The notes under the pieces were generated by a model. That model saw nothing but the letters and a program-made list of their open reading frames with translations, did not search any database and was not told the origin of the DNA. The translations under genes and the position numbers were made by a program. Of a stretch of 35,868 nt of DNA, positions 31,050-35,868 are shown in pieces. The DNA is taken from assembly GCA_902795725.1 (NCBI GenBank), contig CADBLY010000021.1, positions 1-35,868 of the forward strand, read 5' to 3'. The stretch comes from an uncultured Erysipelotrichaceae bacterium. Its GTDB lineage: Bacteria; Bacillota_I; Bacilli_A; RF39; UBA660. Each line of letters begins with the position of its first letter. Position 1 is the stretch's first letter.

Positions 31050-31505
31050 ATGAGAAAGATACCTACAAAAAACTATTTTATTTTATTGGGATTAATTATT
31101 GCAACAGTTATTGTAACAATTGCACTTGGTAATTTCTACACCAATCGCAATAGAAAAACATCTAATTTTTATAAATTTCTACCTAAAGTTACCTTAAATG
31201 ACTTAGATACATATTTACAAGAAAGTGATGTTACAGCTATTTATATCAATGATAAATATGAATTAGAAGATGAAAAGAAAGAAACAAAATTACAAAATAA
31301 AATAATTGAACTTAATTTAACTAATAAATTTGTTTACTTAGACAGTAATAATATAAATGATAAATTTAAAGAAGATTTTTACAATAAATATCATTATCAA
31401 TTAACAGACGATTATCCAACAATTATTGTAATGAATAATAAAAATGTAGTTAACTCATATAAAGAAATTGATGTAGATAAAATTAATTTTGAGGAATTAA
31501 AATGA
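31050..31505 (+). CDS. Membrane-anchored thioredoxin-fold-like protein without CXXC
   Basis: The 151-residue protein has one N-terminal membrane helix (about 10-28) and an exported domain of about 115 residues. The order of strands and a 'DDYPTIIVMNNKNVVNSYKE' phrase, with the cis-proline position before a strand and a following loop, recall a thioredoxin fold. No cysteine is present in the domain, so no redox role is possible. It overlaps trmL by ATGA (31502-31505). The fold call is tentative. Confidence 0.55.
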   Translation: MRKIPTKNYFILLGLIIATVIVTIALGNFYTNRNRKTSNFYKFLPKVTLNDLDTYLQESDVTAIYINDKYELEDEKKETKLQNKIIELNLTNKFVYLDSNNINDKFKEDFYNKYHYQLTDDYPTIIVMNNKNVVNSYKEIDVDKINFEELK

Positions 31506-32008
31506 TTAATGTTGTTTTATATGAACCAGAAATACCACAAAATACTGGTAATATAATGAGAACGTGTGCAGGAACGAACACCAAACTTCACTTAATTAAA
31601 CCTTTTGGTTTTGTTTTAAGTGATAGATATTTGAAACGTAGTGGTGTAAATTATGTAGAAAATTGTGATTATTATGTGTATGATAATTGGGATGATTTCA
31701 TTAGTAAAAACAAAGGCGAATACTACTTTCTAACACGCTATGGAACTAAACCCCATACATCATTTGATTATAGTGATAAAAACAAAAACACATATTTAAT
31801 TTTTGGTAAAGAAAGTACAGGAATACCAAAAGAAATTCTTTCGAAGAATTTAGATAGATGTATGCGTATACCAATAAATGAAAAAATACGAGCTTTAAAT
31901 GTATCGAATTCCGTAGCTATTATGTTATTTGAAGTATTAAGACAGCAGGATTACCCTGATTTATTAAAAACAGATCCTTTTAAAGGAGAAAAATATTTAG
32001 AAGAATAA
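31502..32008 (+). CDS. trmL: tRNA (cytidine/uridine-34 2'-O)-methyltransferase TrmL
   Basis: This SpoU/SPOUT-family enzyme methylates the wobble ribose of tRNA-Leu isoacceptors using S-adenosylmethionine. The 168-residue protein shows EPEIPQNTGNIMRTCAGTNT at the start, LIFGKESTGIPKEIL (the trefoil-knot motif) and MRIPINEKIRALNVSNSVAI, all characteristic. The length is that of the minimal TrmL. Its known substrates include tRNA-Leu(CAA), which is encoded at 226, though the genes are far apart and not linked. Confidence 0.94.
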   Translation: MINVVLYEPEIPQNTGNIMRTCAGTNTKLHLIKPFGFVLSDRYLKRSGVNYVENCDYYVYDNWDDFISKNKGEYYFLTRYGTKPHTSFDYSDKNKNTYLIFGKESTGIPKEILSKNLDRCMRIPINEKIRALNVSNSVAIMLFEVLRQQDYPDLLKTDPFKGEKYLEE

Positions 32009-32020
32009 GAAGGAGTAAGT

Positions 32021-32518
32021 ATGAATACAATAACTATATTTATAGTAAAATATTGGATATTAATAATATTGGCTTTAATTCTAATTTTAATGGGTATAAT
32101 AGGTTATATAGCTGATAGTAATGGATTTATACCTAAAAGGCAGAAAAAGAGCAAAAAGCCAGTGAAAATAGATAATAGTGATATATCCAAACCTAATATG
32201 GATGAATTTAATAATGTATCAATAGAAAATGAAATATTTAATCTAGAAAATAATAATATTCAAGATAATAAAGATACCTATAAAAAAGATTTAGTATTGG
32301 AAAATAAAGACTTAAATTTTGAAGAATTTGAAACAGAATTTGATAGAATTGTTCCAGAAAAACCAGTTATTAGTGATGAATTAAAAAAATATATGGATGA
32401 ATTTCAAATAAGTCCAGTCAATATTGATACAAAAGTTAATGATAATGAAATATTTAGTGATATTAAATTACCAGAAATCAAAAGAGAAGATGAAGATACC
32501 GATATATGGAGCTTTTAG
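32021..32518 (+). CDS. Single-pass membrane protein with acidic cytoplasmic tail, unknown
   Basis: The 165-residue protein has one N-terminal membrane helix (about 10-32), then a basic stop-transfer patch (KRQKKSKKPVK) and about 120 residues that are Asp/Glu/Asn-rich and probably disordered, ending EDTDIWSF. It is the last gene of the unit 30081-32518. I do not recognise a family. Confidence 0.7.
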   Translation: MNTITIFIVKYWILIILALILILMGIIGYIADSNGFIPKRQKKSKKPVKIDNSDISKPNMDEFNNVSIENEIFNLENNNIQDNKDTYKKDLVLENKDLNFEEFETEFDRIVPEKPVISDELKKYMDEFQISPVNIDTKVNDNEIFSDIKLPEIKREDEDTDIWSF

Positions 32519-32547
32519 ACACCAAAATAATTTGGTGTCTTTATATT
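32517..32547 (+). terminator. Terminator after the AAA+/trmL unit
   Basis: A perfect 10-bp stem AGACACCAAA/TTTGGTGTCT (32517-32526 with 32531-32540) with loop ATAA is followed by TTATATT. The T-run is weak. Confidence 0.7.
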
Positions 32548-32619
32548 AAAAATTTTATTACTAGGTAAAATAACCAATTATAAGTTAATACATATATTAA
32601 TTTAGGAGTTGGTTTTTTC

Positions 32620-33591
32620 ATGATTAATTTAACTATTATTTTTGGTGGAAAAAGTAATGAGCACAATATTTCTATATTATCAGCAAGAAGTATCATGAAA
32701 TATATAAACAAGGATAAGTATAATATTAGTCTTATTTATATAGATAAAGATGGTATTTGGTATAAATGTCATGATATAGATAATCTTGATAATTTAGAAT
32801 TAATAAAAAATTTTAATATGCTTACTCAAACAGATATTGTTTTCCCAGTATTACATGGAAAATATGGAGAAGATGGAAGACTTCAAGGATTGTTTGAAAT
32901 ATTAGGAATCAAGTATGTCGGTTGCAGATTAGATAGTAGTCTAATATCTATGGATAAAGAATTAACAAAGATTATTTTAAATAATATAAATATTCCACAA
33001 GCTAAATACTTATGTGTACATAAAAACAATTATAATATTAATAGTATATTAAAAGCAATAAATACACAGATAAAATATCCTGTATTTATCAAACCAGCTA
33101 GGTCAGGAAGTAGTATTGGTATTAATAAAGCATATGATAGTAATAGTGTAGATAAATACATAAAAGAAGCATTTAAATATGATGATAAAGTAATAATAGA
33201 AGAATATATTAAAGGAAGAGAAATAGAAGTAGGAATACTAGGTAATAATGAATTAATAATAAGTGATATAGGCGAAATAAAAACAAATGATGATTTCTAT
33301 AGTTATGATTCAAAGTATAAAAATAATAAATCTAAAACAATAATACCAGCTTTAATAGATGATGCATTAGTGTATAAAATAAAAGGATGTGCAATAGAAA
33401 TCTATAAAGTGTTGGAATGCAGAGGGTTATCTAGATTAGATTTCTTTGTTGATAATGATAGAATAATATTTAATGAAATAAATACCATGCCAGGATTTAC
33501 TAATATAAGTATGTATCCGATGCTATTTGAAAGCATAGGTATTAATTATAGTGATTTGATAGATAGATTGATAGAGTTGGGGATGGAGTAA
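32620..33591 (+). CDS. ddl: D-alanine--D-alanine ligase
   Basis: Ddl joins two D-alanines with ATP for peptidoglycan precursors. The 323-residue protein starts with the family phrase IFGGKSNEHNISILSARSIM. It carries the ATP-grasp elements PVFIKPARSGSSIGINKA and EEYIKGREIEVGIL, and the metal site with FNEINTMPGFTNISMYPMLF. Length is normal. It fits with the CHAP proteins in confirming a peptidoglycan-bearing cell. Confidence 0.94.
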   Translation: MINLTIIFGGKSNEHNISILSARSIMKYINKDKYNISLIYIDKDGIWYKCHDIDNLDNLELIKNFNMLTQTDIVFPVLHGKYGEDGRLQGLFEILGIKYVGCRLDSSLISMDKELTKIILNNINIPQAKYLCVHKNNYNINSILKAINTQIKYPVFIKPARSGSSIGINKAYDSNSVDKYIKEAFKYDDKVIIEEYIKGREIEVGILGNNELIISDIGEIKTNDDFYSYDSKYKNNKSKTIIPALIDDALVYKIKGCAIEIYKVLECRGLSRLDFFVDNDRIIFNEINTMPGFTNISMYPMLFESIGINYSDLIDRLIELGME

Positions 33592-33627
33592 TGTAATGAT
33601 ATTATAGTGTTTTTATACAAAAAATGC

Positions 33628-33712
33628 TTGACCCACTAGTTTGTGATTATTTATCAATATTAGAGAGTAATAATCGACAATGCCTATTTGCTAAAAATAG
33701 GAAACATGTTTC
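33628..33712 (+). other. Structured intergenic region downstream of ddl
   Basis: There is a promoter-like TTGACC (33628-33633) with TATCAA at 18 bases, then CCTATTT pairing with AAATAGG (33683-33689 with 33695-33701) and a 12-base palindrome GAAACATGTTTC (33701-33712). No open frame fits. It may be a small RNA, a ddl 3' element or noise. Confidence 0.3.
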
Positions 33713-33742
33713 TATAATCGAGACATAGGAGAATTCTTATAT

Positions 33743-33770
33743 AGAAAAAAACAATAACGTTCAGTTATTG
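33743..33770 (-). terminator. Terminator of the RNHCP gene
   Basis: CAATAAC (33752-33758) pairs with GTTATTG (33764-33770). Leftward it is followed by a run of Ts (A-run at 33745-33751). The stop codon lies in the stem. Confidence 0.75.
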
Positions 33771-34070
33771 CTTATTAGATGATATTTTCAATATTTCATC
33801 ATAGCTATCATCATTAGCTATGATATTTTTATGCGTTTCATTACACATTTCACATCGATATATTATTTTATAAGTATCCTTAAATTTCTCTATATCTATG
33901 GGCTTTAAAAGTCCTCTACATTCATTTAATCTATCCCCAGGATTAATATCAACATGTTTAGAATATAGACAGTATGGGCAATGGTCTCTCGCACTATATT
34001 TTAAAGGTTTAACTTCCTTGTGGCACTTTTCACAGATGAAAGGTTCATCAATCATATTAAATTTTTTCAT
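33765..34070 (-). CDS. RNHCP zinc-ribbon protein
   Basis: This 101-residue protein is named for its signature: here ARDHCPYCLYSKHVDINPGD, with further CXXC pairs (CEKC at about 13-16, CEMC near 73-76) and a single Cys in ECRGLLKP. Cysteine spacing indicates two zinc ribbons. The molecular role of the family is not established, to my knowledge. It is divergent from the S41 peptidase gene across a short region with an inverted repeat. Confidence 0.88.
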   Translation of the reverse strand: MKKFNMIDEPFICEKCHKEVKPLKYSARDHCPYCLYSKHVDINPGDRLNECRGLLKPIDIEKFKDTYKIIYRCEMCNETHKNIIANDDSYDEILKISSNKQ

Positions 34071-34079
34071 AGCATCACC

Positions 34080-34127
34080 ACTTATATAGTATCATATTTT
34101 TCTAAAATGTGGTACTATTATATAAGT
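34080..34127. promoter_or_regulatory. Divergent promoter pair with inverted repeat
   Basis: ACTTATATAGTA (34080-34091) is the near-exact reverse complement of TACTATTATATAAGT (34113-34127), with 3 extra bases in the right arm. Each arm holds a TACTAT -10 box with an extended TGN: leftward 34091-34086, rightward 34113-34118. The arms therefore drive the RNHCP and S41 genes, or bind one dimeric regulator. Confidence 0.5.
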
Positions 34128-34140
34128 TGGAGGTATAAAT

Positions 34141-35373
34141 ATGGATGATAAAAAGAAAGATAAGAAGACATTTAGAAAAAGAGAGGTTGTTGTTTTATTA
34201 ATAATTACTTGTCTATGTAGCATAGTGCTTGGAGTAGTTATTGGGGGTATTACAGGACTAGCAGCTAAGTTCAATGTCAATTTACGAGATAGTTATCACG
34301 TAGCTACGGATAAAAACTTAAAGAGCTTTGTGCGTAATTATAAATATATTGTTAATAATTATTATGAAGATATTAATAAAGAAAAGTTAATTGATAACGC
34401 CATATCAGGTATGATGAAATCATTAGATGATCCATACTCAGTATATATGGATGAAAATGAATCTAATAGTTTTAATATAAGTTTAGATGGCGAATATAAA
34501 GGTATTGGTATTCAAATAGCAAAAGATGAAGAAAAACAAGCTATGCTTGTTATGTATGTCTTTAAAGATTCACCAGCCGACAAAGCAGGTTTAAAAGCAG
34601 GAGATTATATTATTAAATTAAACAATAAAGAAATAAAGGATAAATCAGTTACAGAATTTAGTAATAGTATCTTAAAAAGTGATAAAAAAGAATTTACCCT
34701 TACCATAATAAGAGATGAAGAACAAAAAGATATTAAAGTCTCTAAAAATAATGTAGTGATTGATTCAGTAATTAGTGAAATATATGAACGTAATGATAAA
34801 AAAATAGGTTATTTATATATTTCTATATTTGCCAACAACACACCTATTCAATTTCAAAAAAAATTAAAAGAATTAGAAAATAAAAAAATTGATGGTTTAA
34901 TAATTGATGTTAGAGATAATACAGGTGGTCATCTAACAAGTGTGGAAGCAATGCTTGAATCAATGTTAACTAAAAACCAAATTACATATCAATTAAAAAT
35001 AGGTAAAAGACAAATTAAATTCTATGGTAAAGCTAAAAAAAATAAAGATTACAAGATTGTATTGCTAGGTAATAATAACAGTGCTTCAGCATCAGAAATT
35101 TTAATTTCTAGTTTAATGGATAATTTAAATTGTAAATTTGTAGGTGAGAAAACATATGGAAAGGGAACTGTTCAAGAATTAGTCACACTTTCAAATAATG
35201 AACAATATAAGATAACAACGAAAAAGTGGTTAACTCCAAAAGGAAAATGGATCAATGATACTAAAGGTATAAAACCTACAGATGAGATTAAACTAGATAA
35301 GAAATATATTGAAACTCACAAGGATGAAGATGATAATCAACTCAATAAGGCTTTAGATATCATTTCAAAATAG
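34141..35373 (+). CDS. S41-family C-terminal processing peptidase (CtpA/CtpB-like)
   Basis: The 410-residue protein has a short basic cytoplasmic start, one membrane helix (about 18-43), a PDZ domain (about 115-195: FKDSPADKAGLKAGDYIIKL) and an S41 protease core. The catalytic set fits CtpB: Ser316 in NSASASEI, Lys341 in YGKGTVQ (25 residues later) and Gln345. It cleaves C-termini of exported proteins. In spore-formers CtpB signals between compartments, but this class is also widespread outside sporulation. A well-formed ribosome-binding site (GGAGG) precedes the ATG. Confidence 0.94.
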   Translation: MDDKKKDKKTFRKREVVVLLIITCLCSIVLGVVIGGITGLAAKFNVNLRDSYHVATDKNLKSFVRNYKYIVNNYYEDINKEKLIDNAISGMMKSLDDPYSVYMDENESNSFNISLDGEYKGIGIQIAKDEEKQAMLVMYVFKDSPADKAGLKAGDYIIKLNNKEIKDKSVTEFSNSILKSDKKEFTLTIIRDEEQKDIKVSKNNVVIDSVISEIYERNDKKIGYLYISIFANNTPIQFQKKLKELENKKIDGLIIDVRDNTGGHLTSVEAMLESMLTKNQITYQLKIGKRQIKFYGKAKKNKDYKIVLLGNNNSASASEILISSLMDNLNCKFVGEKTYGKGTVQELVTLSNNEQYKITTKKWLTPKGKWINDTKGIKPTDEIKLDKKYIETHKDEDDNQLNKALDIISK

Positions 35374-35391
35374 ACTTAGGTCTATTTTTTT
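35368..35391 (+). terminator. Terminator after the S41 peptidase
   Basis: AAATAGAC (35368-35375) pairs with GTCTATTT (35380-35387) and is followed by Ts. An extended TGATATAAT (35391-35399) for the next gene overlaps its end. Confidence 0.8.
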
Positions 35392-35422
35392 GATATAATC
35401 TTTTTAGAAATGAGTGATCTAT

Positions 35423-35868
35423 ATGAAAAAATTGTTTTTGGGAGATAAATACAAAATTCATTGTTATAAACATGATGGAAAGATATATCGTTCTTGGGAT
35501 GAAGCTGTTTTATTAGATATACATAAAGACTATTTAGTATTTGGAAATAATAAAACATTAGTAACAGAACAAGAAGGACAAATGTGGAGAACAAAAGAAC
35601 CTGCTGTCATTTATTTTTTTAGGAATAAATGGTTTAATATCATTGCACAAATGAAAACAGATGGTGTATATTATTATTGTAATATTGCTACACCTTTTAT
35701 AATAGAAGAAGGAACAATTAAATATATTGATTATGATCTAGATTTAAGAGTGTTTCCAGATGGTGAATATAAGGTGCTGGATGAACTTGAGTACGAATAT
35801 CATAAAAAACAGATGGGATATTCAAACGATCTAGATAAAGTTATCAGAAATGGTCTAAAAGAACTACT
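35423..35868 (+). CDS. NtdP/DUF402 nucleoside tri-/diphosphate phosphatase (3' partial)
   Basis: The first 148 codons are present and the frame stays open to the window edge. The text closely follows Bacillus Ntdp (YgaC): KIHCYKHDGKIYRSW, LVTEQEGQMWRTKEPAVIYF, KWFNIIAQMKTDGVYYYCNI, then IKYIDYDLDLRVFPDGEY and LDELEYEYHKKQMGYS. This family hydrolyses nucleoside tri- and diphosphates using acidic residues in the IDYDLD and FPD regions. About 25-30 residues should follow outside the window. The ATG at 35423 has a weak GAGTGA site. Confidence 0.9.
   Translation, partial: MKKLFLGDKYKIHCYKHDGKIYRSWDEAVLLDIHKDYLVFGNNKTLVTEQEGQMWRTKEPAVIYFFRNKWFNIIAQMKTDGVYYYCNIATPFIIEEGTIKYIDYDLDLRVFPDGEYKVLDELEYEYHKKQMGYSNDLDKVIRNGLKEL

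Noticed and set aside
1..35868. CRISPR arrays, rRNA genes, riboswitches or a replication origin.
   Set aside because: No regularly spaced repeats, no rRNA text, no recognisable aptamer and no DnaA-box cluster were seen.

Overview
The window is very AT-rich DNA from a monoderm (Gram-positive-type) bacterium of the Firmicutes. UGA is used as a stop codon (for example gmk and the TrsD-like gene), so the genetic code is 11, not the mycoplasma code. ScpAB, a CotY/CotZ-like cysteine-rich coat protein, a triple-LysM protein, LicD, Ddl, TrmL and an NtdP-type phosphatase suggest a gut-type Bacilli relative such as the RF39-like lineages. That placement is inference from gene content and style.

Layout. 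(1) 1-1700: the start of an insertion-sequence transposase running off the left edge, a tRNA-Leu(CAA) with promoter and bidirectional terminator, and a leftward scpA-scpB operon. (2) 1795-25668: a block of 23 rightward genes that looks like one envelope-spanning machine or two interlocked ones. Its left half (1795-11113) is a Tad/Flp-type pilus set: a large cysteine-rich secreted protein, pseudopilin-like proteins, CpaB, CpaF/TadA ATPase, TadB, TadC, a pair of near-identical small pilins, two TadE/F-like proteins and a TadZ-like protein with a degraded P-loop. Its right half (11122-25668) is a Gram-positive type IV secretion set: four VirB2-like subunits, a minor-pilin-like protein, a VirB6/TrbL-like channel protein, PrgI/VirB3, a TrsD-like protein, VirB4, a CHAP hydrolase, two lipoproteins flanking a SpoIID-like plus CHAP protein, and a VirD4 coupling ATPase. 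No relaxase, integrase, VirB8, oriT, secretin or prepilin peptidase is seen. (3) 25730-35868: a housekeeping and accessory region with a rhodanese, guanylate kinase (gmk), small lipoprotein, LicD, coat-like protein, LysM protein, a stand-alone ClpB/ClpC-like AAA+ domain, trmL, ddl, an RNHCP zinc protein, an S41 peptidase and a 3'-truncated ntdP.

How it fits together. CpaF, TadB and TadC would assemble the small pilins through the membrane, with CpaB, TadE/F-like proteins and TadZ as accessory parts. VirB3, VirB4, VirB6 and VirB2 would form a T4SS channel, VirD4 would select substrates, and two CHAP proteins would open the wall. CpaF is the only VirB11/GspE-superfamily ATPase in the block and could serve both halves. 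Internal promoters and terminators isolate the small pilin pair and the fourth VirB2-like gene as separate units, which fits structural subunits being needed in excess. The absence of mobilisation genes argues for a resident secretion or contact apparatus and against an ordinary conjugative element, unless a relaxase lies elsewhere.

No intergenic stretch exceeds 300 bases. No CRISPR array, rRNA or riboswitch was recognised.
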